Assembly (NCBI GenBank): GCA_948567375.1
Contig: OX419756.1
Location: forward strand, 28,162,333-28,226,332
Length of the DNA stretch: 64,000 nucleotides
Source of the DNA: Lunularia cruciata
Taxonomy: Eukaryota > Streptophyta > Marchantiopsida > Lunulariales > Lunulariaceae
Direction: 5' to 3'
Shown: positions 47,471 to 58,183 of the stretch, piece by piece
Layout of the letters: every line of letters starts with the position of its first letter
Position numbering within the stretch: the stretch's first letter is position 1
Position numbers and translations under genes: made by a program
The notes under the pieces: generated by a model
What the model saw: the letters and a program-made list of their open reading frames with translations, nothing else
Databases searched by the model: none
Told to the model about the DNA's origin: nothing

Positions 47471-47810
47471 TGTAACACCATTGGCTAGAAAAATTATTCA
47501 AAGATGGATATTGGCTTGGTTATATCTTTAAGGAGGTTATAGGAAGATTTGTAAAAGATTCATGCAGTCAAACCTATTTGACCAACCAGATGGGACCCAA
47601 GCTTACATGTTGCCAGCCCATGGATCCAATCTAAAGATATAGCTTGCAAACATGTCACCTATCCATGTTTATAATCTAAGGATGTAGCTTTTTTGGAAGG
47701 GATCTTCCCCACTTTGTAATAAAGTCAAAGTGCTTTATTGGGGCATTGGAGTATTGAGAAATTAAACTTTGTGTTTCTCTTGGGGTTTCTCTTGTCCTTG
47801 AAACATTACA
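47471..47810 (+). repeat. F2 3' LTR, internally deleted (340 bp)
   Basis: It starts TGTAACACCATTGGCTAG and ends GAAACATTACA. Relative to the 5' LTR, about 250 bp are missing after GGAGGTTATAGG. CCCAC, the TSD copy, follows, then the rest of the F3 LTR. Confidence 0.85.
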
Positions 47811-48149
47811 CCCACCTACTAAGCCATGAATTCCTTCACATGGCATATCCTTGGAGTATAGAAGAATCTAAACCAAAGTGGTTTATGGGTCTAAGAGTTC
47901 TCAACTCCTTCCTCAAAGCCAAACACTTAAGAATACTACCAAGTCAATACATTAGAAATTAAAATATTGATGCTCATTCTTTTATTTTTCTCTAAAGTAG
48001 AGTTTCCTCTATCTTGGCTATGACTAACTTTAGCAAATCATGGATAATGAAAAATCTTGATTTAACTCTATATAAATAATATTTCTCATCTACTTACAAT
48101 TCCAAACTAAATATCATAATAGAGCATACATGCACCAATGGATGTTACA
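47811..48149 (-). repeat. Outer F3 3' LTR, second part
   Basis: It continues the LTR interrupted at 36212, from CCCACCTACTAAGCC to GGATGTTACA. The TATATAAATAATA block near 48070 matches 49819-49832 of the inner F3 LTR. Confidence 0.85.
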
Positions 48150-49207
48150 TTTACTCTTGAATTAAGATTTCACTTTGTCCTTAGAATGAGAGTCTCTTTA
48201 CCTTCTATGATATAACTTTAACTTGTCATGGTTGATCATATCAAAGTGTCTTCCTCCCAAATCCTTGAGATCATAAGTGTAATTACCTCATACCTTCTCC
48301 ACTATGAAAAGTCCAAAATTAGGCAAGAACTTGTTTTGTTCTCTCTTGAATCAAATAGAATCAAATGATATTACCCAACCATCTTCCTTGAAGAGCTCCA
48401 CCTTCTTCTTTCCTTGCCTCTTGTCATAGCTCTCCTTTTGTTTCCTTTAGGCTTGTTCCATTTGAACCATACCGATTGCTCTTGCCTCTTCTAATTCTAT
48501 GAGTTGATCCTTTCTTGACTTCTCTACTTCACTTCCTTGTGCCTTCTTCAATTTCCTACAAAAAATTTGAAAAGTAAGAGGATCAAAGTAAATATGTAAA
48601 GTAGACTCAATACCATACATCAAATGAAATGGAGAATACCCAATGATAATCTTCATGGTTTTTCTATACTACCATAAAACCACATGAATTTTCTTGTCCC
48701 AATGATGTTTAGCCTCCTCCATCTTTGGCCAACATCATGCATAAGGTTTAATCGGTTCTCTACCAAGCCATTAAATTTGGGTTTATAGGATGTAGTTTCT
48801 CTATATGTGATAGAGAAATTTCATAGCATGGCTACAATGAGACTTCATGTAAACTCTCCTCCTCTATTAGAAAACAACTCCAAAAGGTAACCAAACCTAA
48901 TGATAATGCATTCATAAATAAATCTATCAACTTCATCTTCATTCTTATCTTTCAATGGTCTAACATCAACCCACTTGGTAAGGTAATCAATAACTACCAC
49001 AATATACCAATTATTCCTTGGGGTTCTATTGAGAGGACCTAAAAAGTAAATTCTACACTTTTGAAAAGGTCCTAGCATTTGAATTGATCTAGGAGGTGGA
49101 GTGGCAGTAGACTTTTCTAGCAAAAACTGCAAGTTTTGCAATAATCAAGATGATCCTTGAAAATCCCTTTCCAATGATCACTTGCATATAGAATCTTGAA
49201 AGTGGTC
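48150..49207 (-). pseudogene. Outer F3 integrase remnant
   Basis: Frames 48447-48656 and 48845-49141 match the inner F3 integrase. The first catalytic Asp is Tyr (RIYFLGP) and the second is Asn (FSNRGGEF). The Glu position keeps Glu (NGLVEN, near 48755). It ends where the inner F3 copy inserted. Confidence 0.82.
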
Positions 49208-49898
49208 TGTGAGCCGGCCTGTCTCTCACTCAGAATGAACCTCTGATGGCTATTATGGTAACGCACCATGGACTAAGAAGGCAAGGAACCCCAACTCCAT
49301 CATACTCCTCCAAGGCTAACACTCCAAGACTCAAGACCTTGCTCACTAGAGAACTCAATGAGAGAGAGATAGTTGCAAATGAAAGGATGATGAGTACCTC
49401 CTCATCCCTTGTTTATATACTTGTGAAATAGTTACATACCAAAGTTACTAATTACCGTAGTAACTCAAGTTATTAGACTAAAAGTCAAGTAAAGTCAAAA
49501 AGTAGAAATGAATATCCATTCACATAGGCATATTCCCCTAAGCATGTGGTCTTATCTTGACCCAACCACTAAGTCAAGGATTCCTTCACATGGGCTATCC
49601 TTAGACTAAAGAAGAATCCAAAACAAAAAGGCTTACGGGCCCAAGAGTTCTCAACTCTTTCCTCAAAGCCAAACACCTAGGAATAATACCAAGTTAATAA
49701 CTAAAATCCAAAATAGTGGTGCTCATCTTTTCTACTTCCTCTAAAGTAAGGTCCTCTCTATCTTAACTATGACTAACTTTAGCTAACCATGACTAATATA
49801 GAACCATCCTTTATCTCTATATAAATAATATCTCTTAAATACTTGTAATACCAAGCTAAATATCACAATACCACACACATGCACAAATGGGTGTTACA
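49208..49898 (-). repeat. Inner F3 3' LTR (691 bp)
   Basis: TGTGAGCCGGCC ... GGGTGTTACA. In minus orientation TATATAAACAAGGG (near 49420-49435) is a likely TATA box. Confidence 0.93.
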
Positions 49899-50102
49899 TT
49901 TACCCCCGGACTAAGTTTTCACTTTGTCCTCAAAGTGAAGGTCTCTCTACCTTCTATGGTACATCTTCAACTTATCATGGTTAATCCTATCAAAGTGTCT
50001 TCCTCCCAACTCCTTGAGATCATAGGTGTAATTGCCCCACACCTTCTCCACTATGAAAGGTCCAAAGTACTTAGGCAAAAACTTCTTTTGCACTCTCTTG
50101 AA

Positions 50103-51059
50103 TCAAATGGAATCAAACAACATTACCCAATCACCTTCTTTGAAAGTCTCCACCTTCTTCTTGCCTTGCCTCTTGTTATAGCTCTCCTTTTGTGTCCTTT
50201 GGGCTTGCTCCACTCGAACCATAGCAACTGCTCTTGCCTCTTCCAACTCCATGAGTTGATCCTTCCTTGACTTCTCTGCATCACCTCCTTGTGCTTTCTT
50301 CAATCTCCTATGAATGCTTTGGAAGGTAGGAAGATCAAAGTGAATAGGTAAGGTAGACTCAATACCATATACCAATTGAAATGGAGAATATCCGGTGGAA
50401 GTCTTCATGGTTGTCTTATACTCCCACAAAACTGCATGAATCCTCTTGTCCCAATGATGTTTAGCTCCCTCTATTTTTGCATCTTTGGCCAACATCATGC
50501 ACAAGGTCTGATTGGTTCTCTTTGCCAAGCCATTGGAATTTGGCTTATAGGATGTAGTTACTCTATGTATGATAGAAAAATGTCGTAGCATGGCTGTAGT
50601 AATGCTTCCTATAAACTCTCCTCCTCTATCAGAAACCAACTCCAAAGGGCATCCAAACCTAGTGATAATGCATTCATAAAGAAATCTACCCACTTCATCT
50701 TCATTCTTGTCCCTCAATGGTCTAGCCTCAACCCACTTGGTAAGGTAATCAGTAACTACCACAATGTACCGATTGTTCCTTGGGGTTCTATTGAGAGGAC
50801 CTACAAAATCAATTCCCCACTTCTCAAAAGGTCCTAGTAATGGAATTGATCTAAGTGGTGGAGTGGATGTAGACTTTCTAGCAAAAGCTTGACAAACATG
50901 ACAAGTTTTGCAATAATCAAGACAATCCTTGAAAATCTCTCTCCAATAGTAACATGCATCTAGAATCTTGATAGCAGTCACCTTTCTTGCAAAGTGTCCT
51001 CCACATACTAAACCTTCATGAAACTCCTTTATGAGTAGGATAGACTCTTCCTTACCCAC
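50103..51059 (-). pseudogene. F3 integrase
   Basis: The 318-codon open frame has an HHCC zinc domain (FHEGLVCGGH ... CKTCHVC), first Asp in GIDFVGP, second Asp in LVSDRGGEF, and 35 residues later Lys at the Glu position (NGLAKRTNQT, 50520-50522). Glu is required for DDE strand transfer, so the enzyme should be dead although the frame is open. The C-terminal basic region ends KKVETFKEGDWVMLF, with no chromodomain. A TGA just upstream (about 51061-51064) separates it from RNase H. Confidence 0.9.
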
Positions 51060-52803
51060 TGCCCTTCAAAGTAGACCATTTGCTCCTTGGTGAAAAAGAA
51101 TATCCTCCACCATTGTGTAAGGTCTAGATCTTACTGCAAGGGCATTCCTCTCCCTAGCATGCATCCCTTCTCGATAGTTACCTCTTGTCACAAAATCCAC
51201 AATCTCCTTATACTCCATTGGAACCTATTGAGTGATTGAGATTTTCATGAGCTCCTCATCCGGGAAGGAATCATCCACTAGCTCATCTCCATCATGATCA
51301 TAGGCTCTAGATAACAAATCAGCATTTACATGTTTCTTTCCTGGCCTATCCTCAATGGTGTAGTCATACTAAGACAAGAGTATCATCCACCTTGCTAGTC
51401 TCCCTTCAACATTAGGCTTGTTGAAGATGTACTTCAAAGCCTTGTGATCGGTGACAATGGTGGCTTTCCCTCCAATCAAGTAGTGTCTAAACTTCTTGAG
51501 ACCAAAGATCACTGCCAACCCTTCTCTCCGTGACAGAGTAGTTCTTCTCTGTTGAAACCATCTGCCTACTAGCATAAGCTATTGGATGATCATGCCCATC
51601 TTGGTCTAATTGACTAAGAGTGCATCCTATAGCTACATTAGAAGCATCAGTGTAGAGGATGAAAGGCTTACTCCAATCAGGTTTAGCAAGAATTGGAGCT
51701 ACAACAAGGGATTGCTTGAGCTCCTCAATAGCTTTGAGAGCCTCCTTGTCTTCCAAAATCACCATGTAATCTACACCCTTCTTCATGTAGATGGTCAATG
51801 CATAAGCTTTGTTGGAAAATGAGAAGATGAACCTCCTATAGTACCCAACCATCCCCAAGAATTGGCATAACTTTGTCAAGCTTGAAGGGAATGGAAGGTC
51901 TGAGATTTTCCTCACCTTCTCAGGATCAACTACTATTCCATCCTTGGAGATGATGTGCCCTAAAAGTAGACTTTCTTCACATCCAAAAATGCACTTCTCT
52001 GGATTGAGTGATGCATTTGCCTCATCCAAGCATTGCAAGACTTTGATTAGGTGCTCAAAGTGCTCCTCCTTGCTCCCATAGACACAAAAGTCATCAATGA
52101 AGTCTCTCACAAAATTCCCAATGAAAGGTTCAAATACCTTGTTCATGAACCGTTGGAATGTGGCTAGAGCATTGCAAAGCCCAAAAGGCATGACCTTGAA
52201 AGCGTAAGTTCCCCAAGGTGTGGTGAACGTGGTGAGTTGTTGATGCTCTGGTGCAATCTTGATTTGGTTGTATCCACTATAACCATCTCCAAAACTGTAC
52301 CTCTCATGACCTGCAACCTCCTCCAAGATCTCATCAATGAATGGCAATGGGTAGTAGTCCTTCTTGGTAACAACATTAAGCTTCTTGTAATCCACACATA
52401 CCCAAAGCTTACCATTCTTTTTCTTCACAATGACAATTGGAGACACCCATTCTGAATTCTCCACCTCAAAGATAAATCCAGCCTCCTTGAGCTTATCAAT
52501 CTCCTCCTTCACAACCAAAGATATTGGTGGGCTAATGCGATGTTGCTTTTGGCAGATTGGTCTTGCATGTGACTCCACCTCTATCTTGTGCTCCTCCAAG
52601 GTGACTTCCTTCAAATCCTTGTAACTAAAAGCAAACACATGGATGAACTTGCGGAAAATCTCCTCAAATCTCACTTTCTCCTCCTTGGTAACATTTGGGC
52701 CATACTTGAGGGTAGCTAACCTTCTCTCTACCTCCTCAAGTGTCAATGGTGATTTGTCTGGGTCCTTCAAAACCTCTGGCTTAGGTGCAAATCCATAGCA
52801 CAC
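51060..52803 (-). pseudogene. F3 reverse transcriptase and RNase H
   Basis: The 438-codon frame 51487-52803 holds all RT blocks, including VKKKNGKLWVCVDYKKLN, FKVMPFGLCNALATFQRFMN and the catalytic FIDDFCVYG (about 52085-52115). It then has the RNase H start LYTDASNVAIG. A GA dinucleotide loss near 51530 shifts the frame; RNase H continues in the frame 51369-51575 (EGLAVIFGLKKFRHYLIGG). The overlap with gag-protease at 52767-52803 comes from an extra TG in a TGTG run. Confidence 0.9.
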
Positions 52804-54770
52804 AAGGGATATACATCTGAATCAGATTCAGATTCATCCTCCTCCGTGAAAGTCTCCTCCTCCATGCTTGTGTCCACACCTGAAGCTCCTTCTTCAGAAT
52901 CTGATTCCCAATAATCAAAAGATGGTGTATCTAAATGTGAAGTGTTGGTGGTGTTAGTCACAAGAACTGTGACTCTATGGTTTGATGGCCCAATCCTCAA
53001 GTACCCTTTGTGCCATCGATCAGTTGTGCGTGCTGCTTTCAACCATGGCCTCTTAAGAAGTAAGTCATAGCTTGAATCCTTCAAGACTTGGAAAGTCATG
53101 AGATTTTGAACTCCCATAACTGAAACTACCACCTTATCCATCACTCCAACTGGTCGAACTTGTTGCTTGTTTGCCATGCTCACCACAAATGTTGAAGGTC
53201 TTGAGGGTATCATACCCAACTTCTTCATCAACCTTTCTGACATGGCATTCACTGCGGATCCTCCATCAACCAATGCATCCTTGATGTTGTGACCATTCAC
53301 TCTCACATCAATCTTGGAGGCATATTCACAAGCCTCCCATGGTGCTGGCTTGGCATCCACCACCCCCATTGATATTGGAACTTTTGCCTTCTTCTTCTTC
53401 TTGCTCCTTGTAGAACTCAAACCACCTCTAAGCTCCTTTCTCAAGGTAGGGTTCAAAGCAATCAATTGGCCCACTGTGATGTTAGCCTTGTGACTACCAA
53501 CATCCTCCAACACATTGTAGTTCCATTGTTGCTTTGAAATCAAGAAATCCTCCATCCTCAACTTCTTCCTTGGAGTCTTTGTTGTTGATGGTGTTGAGGT
53601 GCGAGTGCTCCTAGTAGACATAGGAGTATCCTTGCTTGAAGTAAATCCTTGAGAAGAGTGAACATCCTCTGCAAAACAAGCTCTCTTCTTCTCTTGTGCC
53701 AAAAGCTCCAAATTAAGACCCTTGGAGTTTGAGCACTCTCCCTTCTCATACTTGCTCTCAACCACATCTATGGATGCTATCCCCTTACCTTTGTTGGGAT
53801 TAGGAGCCACTTGGGTTTCACTACCTCCCTCTTTCCCTCTATTGGCTCCCTCATAACCCCTTCCTCCATGGTACATGGAATTTGGGCAATTCCTTTGGAT
53901 ATGGCCTCTTCCACCACAACCAAAACAATTTCTATCATTGAAATTGTTGGCTGGTTGGCCTCCTCTATATGGATAGTTTCCATAACTCCTAGGCCCTCTC
54001 CCTACATTCTGATCCACCTCTCTCTTCTCCCATAGTTGCACCACATTGATCTTGAGATCTGCAAGTTGTTCTGTGATGGTTTGGAGTGAATCTTTTGGTG
54101 GAGGTGCAAGAACTGGAGCAACTACTACTTGTGGTGCAACCCTTGTCACCAAAGTATCAGAAGTTCCACCATACTTGTAGCCTTGAGGAGGATGCACAAC
54201 CTCCTTCACCACCAAATCACTCTCATCCCCTTCCAAACTCTCCTCCATACGAATTGCGATCTTGATAGCTTCAACCTTGGAAGAAGGTTTCTCATATCTC
54301 ACCTTGCTTCTAATTTGTGGTCTTAACCCTCCCACAAAATTCTTGGTGAGCATGGCTCCTATGCCAATCATTGTAGTCTCCACATCATCCTCACCCTTCC
54401 TCAACACTATGCAAAATCTGGACTCCAACTTTTCCACTCTTTCCACATAGACTCTCACTTTCTCTCCATCTCCTTGCTTGAGAAATGTAACCTCACTCAT
54501 CAATTTCTCATAACTCTCATCTGGAAGAAAGTTCTCAATGAGTGTTGAAGTCAAAGTCTCCCAAGACTCCTCTTCCTCATCTCTCCTCTCTCTCTTTTGG
54601 TATTCTGACTCATACCATGTAAGTGTTGCATCCTCAAACAAATCTGGTAATAATGAGGCCCACTCATTCTTCCTCCTCTCATTGTTTCCTATGCAAGCTC
54701 TCTTGAAGTCTCTCACAAAGGCCTCCACATCTTCTCCATCCTTGCCAAAGAAAACCGGAAGTTTCCTCAT
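52767..54770 (-). CDS. F3 gag-protease polyprotein (667 codons)
   Basis: The open frame starts at the ATG at 54770 (MRKLPVFFGKDGEDVEAFVR). Capsid occupies about residues 1-200. The zinc knuckle CFGCGGRGHIQRNC lies near residue 285. A basic, Ser/Thr-rich spacer follows, then an aspartic protease with DALVDGGSAVNAMSERLMK near residue 510 and LLLKRPWLKAARTTDRW near residue 590. The C-terminal acidic stretch (EEETFTEEDESESDSD) leads into RT. The frame ends 15 codons past the expected junction because of the TG duplication, so gag-protease may still be made while pol is cut off. Confidence 0.9.
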   Translation of the reverse strand: MRKLPVFFGKDGEDVEAFVRDFKRACIGNNERRKNEWASLLPDLFEDATLTWYESEYQKRERRDEEEESWETLTSTLIENFLPDESYEKLMSEVTFLKQGDGEKVRVYVERVEKLESRFCIVLRKGEDDVETTMIGIGAMLTKNFVGGLRPQIRSKVRYEKPSSKVEAIKIAIRMEESLEGDESDLVVKEVVHPPQGYKYGGTSDTLVTRVAPQVVVAPVLAPPPKDSLQTITEQLADLKINVVQLWEKREVDQNVGRGPRSYGNYPYRGGQPANNFNDRNCFGCGGRGHIQRNCPNSMYHGGRGYEGANRGKEGGSETQVAPNPNKGKGIASIDVVESKYEKGECSNSKGLNLELLAQEKKRACFAEDVHSSQGFTSSKDTPMSTRSTRTSTPSTTKTPRKKLRMEDFLISKQQWNYNVLEDVGSHKANITVGQLIALNPTLRKELRGGLSSTRSKKKKKAKVPISMGVVDAKPAPWEACEYASKIDVRVNGHNIKDALVDGGSAVNAMSERLMKKLGMIPSRPSTFVVSMANKQQVRPVGVMDKVVVSVMGVQNLMTFQVLKDSSYDLLLKRPWLKAARTTDRWHKGYLRIGPSNHRVTVLVTNTTNTSHLDTPSFDYWESDSEEGASGVDTSMEEETFTEEDESESDSDVYPLCAMDLHLSQRF

Positions 54771-55006
54771 CTTAACCTCTCACTATCTTTCTTTTCTCTC
54801 AATTTTTCTTTTTCTTTTTTCTTTTCTCTCACTCTATAACTAATAGAGTATATACATGACTAACACCATTTGAGAGTAATCCACCCTAGGGAACCCAAAA
54901 GGTTCAGGTTGCTCCAAGATTTCTATAGCAATATCAAATCCTAGAGTGCATATTAATCTAACTCTCATGGATAGTTTATCCATAAGTTGAAAGATTATCT
55001 CCATCA

Positions 55007-55690
55007 CTAATCTTGAGAACTAGTTGATGAAAGTGGTAGTATTTCTGTAGTTGTACTAAGACTCTCTCCAAGATCCTTCACCAAAGTCTCCAAAAGTGAT
55101 TTTACTCCACTACACTCATGTCCTTTTGGAAGTCCTTCAACTCCACAAACCTCACACAACTCCTTGGTCTTAGTTCTTCTCCCTCCCAATCTTGGTGAAG
55201 AAGGTCCAACATGCAAACCCAAGTCAAGTAAGCCTCTCCTTTCCCTCAATCTCTTGCTCTCAAAGGTCATTGGACATGAACTTGCCTTATGTCCCTTCTC
55301 TCCACACAGAAAGCACTTAGACTCACTCTTTCCTCCAAGTGGTGTAGGTTTTTGGATCCTCTCAACACTCTCTTCAAATTCTATTGTAAACTCTCTTTTC
55401 CTCAAATCCACCATTACAATCACCTCAAACCCTTGAGGAACCTTGCATAATCTCAATTTCCACTCTTGATGACCCTCCATGTTCCCAAGATGAATCTAAA
55501 CATTCAAACATGCTTTTTGTTGATCTCAAACTCCTCATGCATGAGATCTCCACTATGCAGAATTGACCCTTCCTCACAATGTCACTCAAATCGCCCAACC
55601 TGTATGTCACAGTCCTCTGAAATTTTGCAAACTTGATCACAACTCTAGGATCCTTCTGCCTAATGTAGAATTGAACGCGAAACATTATCT
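55007..55690 (-). pseudogene. Extra ORF upstream of F3 gag, with zinc knuckles
   Basis: Between the PBS and gag, in the same orientation, two overlapping frames (from about 55690 and from 55480 down to 55007) read as one protein of about 225 residues broken by a single frameshift near 55450. The second half contains a perfect CX2CX4HX4C knuckle (CFLCGEKGHKASSC) and a further Cys/His cluster (CEVCGVEGLPKGHEC). The first half (VIKFAKFQRTVTYRLGDL) has no domain I can name. Extra ORFs in this position are known from Tat/Ogre elements; whether this one is homologous cannot be told here. Confidence 0.65.
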
Positions 55691-55703
55691 TGCCTTCTAG
55701 AGA

Positions 55704-55722
55704 GGTCCCGACAACGGAACCA
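55704..55722 (-). other. F3 primer-binding site (Asp tRNA-like)
   Basis: On the minus strand TGGTTCCGTTGTCGGGACC follows the 5' LTR by a few bases. It resembles the TGGCGCCGTTGCCGGGGA site complementary to Asp tRNA used by Athila/Tat elements, with several changes. Confidence 0.65.
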
Positions 55723-55726
55723 AAAA

Positions 55727-56414
55727 TGTGAGCCGGCCTATCTCTCACTCAGGATGAACCTCTGATGGCTATTATGGTAACGCACCATGGACTAAGAAGG
55801 CAAGGAACCCCAACTCCATCATACTCCTCCAAGGCTAACACTCCAAGACTCAAGACCTTGCTCACTAGAGAACTCAATGAGAGATAGTTGCAAATGAAAG
55901 GATGATGAGTACCTCCTCATCCCTTGTTTATATACTTGTGAAATAGTTACGTACCAAAGTTACTAATTACCATAGTAACTCAAGTTACTAGACTAAAAGT
56001 CAAGTAAAGTCAAAAAGTAGAAAGGAATATCCATTCACATAGGCATTTTCCCCTAAGCATGTGGTCTTATCTTGACCCAACCACTAAGTCAAGGATTCCT
56101 TCACATGGGCTATCCTTGGACTAAAGAAGAATCCAAAACAAAAAGGCTTACGGACCCAAGAGTTCTCAACTCTTTCCTCAAAGCCAAACACCTAGGAATA
56201 ATACCAAGTCAACACACTAAAATCCAAAATAGTGGTGCTCATCTTTTTTACTTCCTCTAAAGTAAGGTCCTCTCTATCTTAGCTATGACTAACTTTAGCT
56301 AACCATGACTAATATAGAACCATCCTTTATCTCTATATAAATAGTATCTCTTAAATACTTGTAATACCAAGCTAAATATCACAATACCACACATATGCAC
56401 AAATGGGTGTTATA
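55727..56414 (-). repeat. Inner F3 5' LTR (688 bp)
   Basis: TGTGAGCCGGCC ... GGGTGTTATA (ACA mutated). It is nearly identical to 49208-49898, which indicates a recent insertion relative to F1 at 10716, whose LTRs differ by about 5%. Confidence 0.93.
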
Positions 56415-58183
56415 GGTCCCTTTCATGCAAAGTGACATTCACATCCCAAACCATCATGAAACTCCTTTGTAAGTAGGATAGACTCCTCCTTACACACTAC
56501 TCTTCAAAGTAGACCATTTGCTCCTTGGTGAAAAAGTATATCCTCCACCATTATGTAAGGTCTAGATCTTACTGGAAGAACCTTTCTCTCCCTAGCATGG
56601 ATCCAATTTGAATAGTTACCTCTTGTAACAAAGTCCACAATCTCCTTGTACTCCATTGAAATCTCTTGAATGATTGAGATTGACATGAGCTCCCTATCCA
56701 TGAAAAGAATCATCCTTGGCTCATGTCCATCATGATCATAGGTCTTAGATAACAAATCAGCATTTGCATATTTCTTCATTGGCTTATCTTCAATGGTGTA
56801 ATCAGACTTAAAAAAGAGTAATATCCATTGTGCTAACCTCCATTCCACATTAGGCTTGTTGAAGATGTACTTCAAAGCCTTGTGATCTAAGAAAATGGTG
56901 GGCTTACCTCCAATCAAGTAGTGTCTAAACTTCTTGAGACCAGAATTCATTGCCAAACCTTCTCTTTCCATGACTTGATAGTTTCTCTCTATTGAGACCA
57001 TTTGCCTACTAACATAAGTTATTAGATGATCATGCATATCTTGGTCTAATTGACTAAGAGTGCATCTTATAGCTACATTAGAAGCATCTATGTAAAGGAT
57101 GAAAAGCTTACTCTAATCAAGTTTAGCAAGAATTGGAGCCATAACAAGGGATGCTTTAGCTCTTCAAAAGCCTGAAGAGTCTCCTTGTCTTCCAAAATCA
57201 TTATGTATTCTACACACTTCTTTATATAAATAGTCAATGCATAGGCCTTCTTGAAAAATGAGAAGATGAATTTTCTATAATACCCAACCATCCCCAAGAA
57301 TTGACATAACTTTGTCAAGCTTGAAAGAAATGGAAGGTCTAAGATTTTTCTCACCTTTATAGGATCCACTGTTATTCCTCAAAAATGATATGCCCCAAAA
57401 GTAGACCTTCTTCATAACCAAAGATTCATTTACCTAGATTGAGTGATGTATTTGCTTTATCCGAGCATTATATGACCTTGATTAGGTGCTCAAAGTGCTC
57501 TTCTTTGCTCCAATAAATACAAAATTCATCAATGAATCTTACATAAATTTTCCAATGAAAGATTCAGAAACCTTTTTCATGAACCATTAGAATATGGTTG
57601 GAGCATTGCAAAGACCAAAAGGCATGACCTTGATAAGTATAAGTACCCCAAAGTGTAATGAATGTGGTGGACTTGTTGATACTCTGGTGAAATCTTGATT
57701 TGGGTATACCCACTATAACCATCTCCAAAATTATACCTCTCATTACTTGCAATCTCTTCCAAGATCTCATCAATGAATAGCAAGGGGTAGTAGTCCTTTT
57801 TGGTAACAAAATTGAGCTTCTTGTAATCCACACATATTCAAAGCTTTCCATTCTTCTTTGTCATCACAATCAAAATTAGAGACACCCATTTTGAATTCTC
57901 CATCTCAAAAATAAATTGAGCCTCAATGAGTCTATCAATCTTCTCTTTCAGAATCAAAGCTATTGGTGGGCTAATGCAACTTTGCTTTTGGTGGACTAGT
58001 CTTGCATGTGACTCCAACTCTATCTGGTGTTCTTCCAAGGTGACTTTCTTGAGATCTTTATGATTAAAAGTAAACACATGGATAAACTTGTAGAAAATCT
58101 CTCAAATTTTACATTCTCCTCCTTGGTAATATTTGGACCATACTGGAGGGTAGATAGTCTCCTTTGAATCGATGGTGATTTGT
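56415..58183 (-). pseudogene. Outer F3 RNase H and reverse transcriptase remnant
   Basis: Frames 56504-57037 (RNase H, GLKKFRHYLIGGKPT), 57088-57369 (connection, LCQFLGMVGYYRKFIFSF) and 57577-58077 (RT, MDYKKLNFVTKKDYYP) match the inner copy. The FIDD box is altered to FIDE near 57510. The sequence stops at 58183, where the last F2 element inserted after GGTGATTTGT. Confidence 0.85.

Larger units (their letters stand above)
36213..47810 (+). mobile_element. F2 chromovirus inserted in the outer F3 LTR
   Basis: The 5' LTR (36213-36808) and 3' LTR (47471-47810) are flanked by CCCAT and CCCAC, a five-base TSD with one change. Internal parts are gag (37410-38229 and 39000-39290), protease to RT (39300-40650), RNase H and integrase (45464-47260) and a chromodomain remnant (47260-47400). 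It was hit later by a solo F2 LTR (38230-38994) and an F1 element (40651-45458). The LTRs differ in length because the 3' LTR carries a large internal deletion. Confidence 0.88.
49208..56414 (-). mobile_element. Inner F3 gypsy element, nearly intact (7207 bp)
   Basis: The 3' LTR (49208-49898, 691 bp) and 5' LTR (55727-56414, 688 bp) are highly similar. PBS, an upstream extra ORF, gag-protease, RT-RNase H and integrase follow in order on the minus strand. It sits in the integrase region of an older F3 copy; GGTC flanks both ends, and the host frame continues across the site. There is no chromodomain. The protease signature VDGGS and Asp-tRNA-like PBS resemble Tat/Athila-group elements. Only a few lesions separate it from an open polyprotein, so it is among the youngest elements here. 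Confidence 0.93.
35848..58183 (-). mobile_element. Outer F3 gypsy element, split by three insertions
   Basis: The pieces are the 3' LTR (35848-36212 and 47811-48149), integrase end (48150-49207), and RNase H and RT (56415-58183). They are separated by an F2 element (36213-47810) and a younger F3 copy (49208-56414). At 58184 another F2 element interrupts the RT and extends past the window, so the 5' half of this F3 copy is not seen. The pieces join collinearly when compared with the inner F3 copy. It is older than all its insertions. Confidence 0.85.

Noticed and set aside
52767..52803. Programmed -1 frameshift between F3 gag-protease and RT
   Set aside because: No slippery heptamer is present. 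Removing one TG from the local TGTG run restores a single frame, so a slippage mutation is simpler.
53811..54843. Several plus-strand ORFs over 60 codons
   Set aside because: All are antisense shadows of the F3 gag-protease frame.
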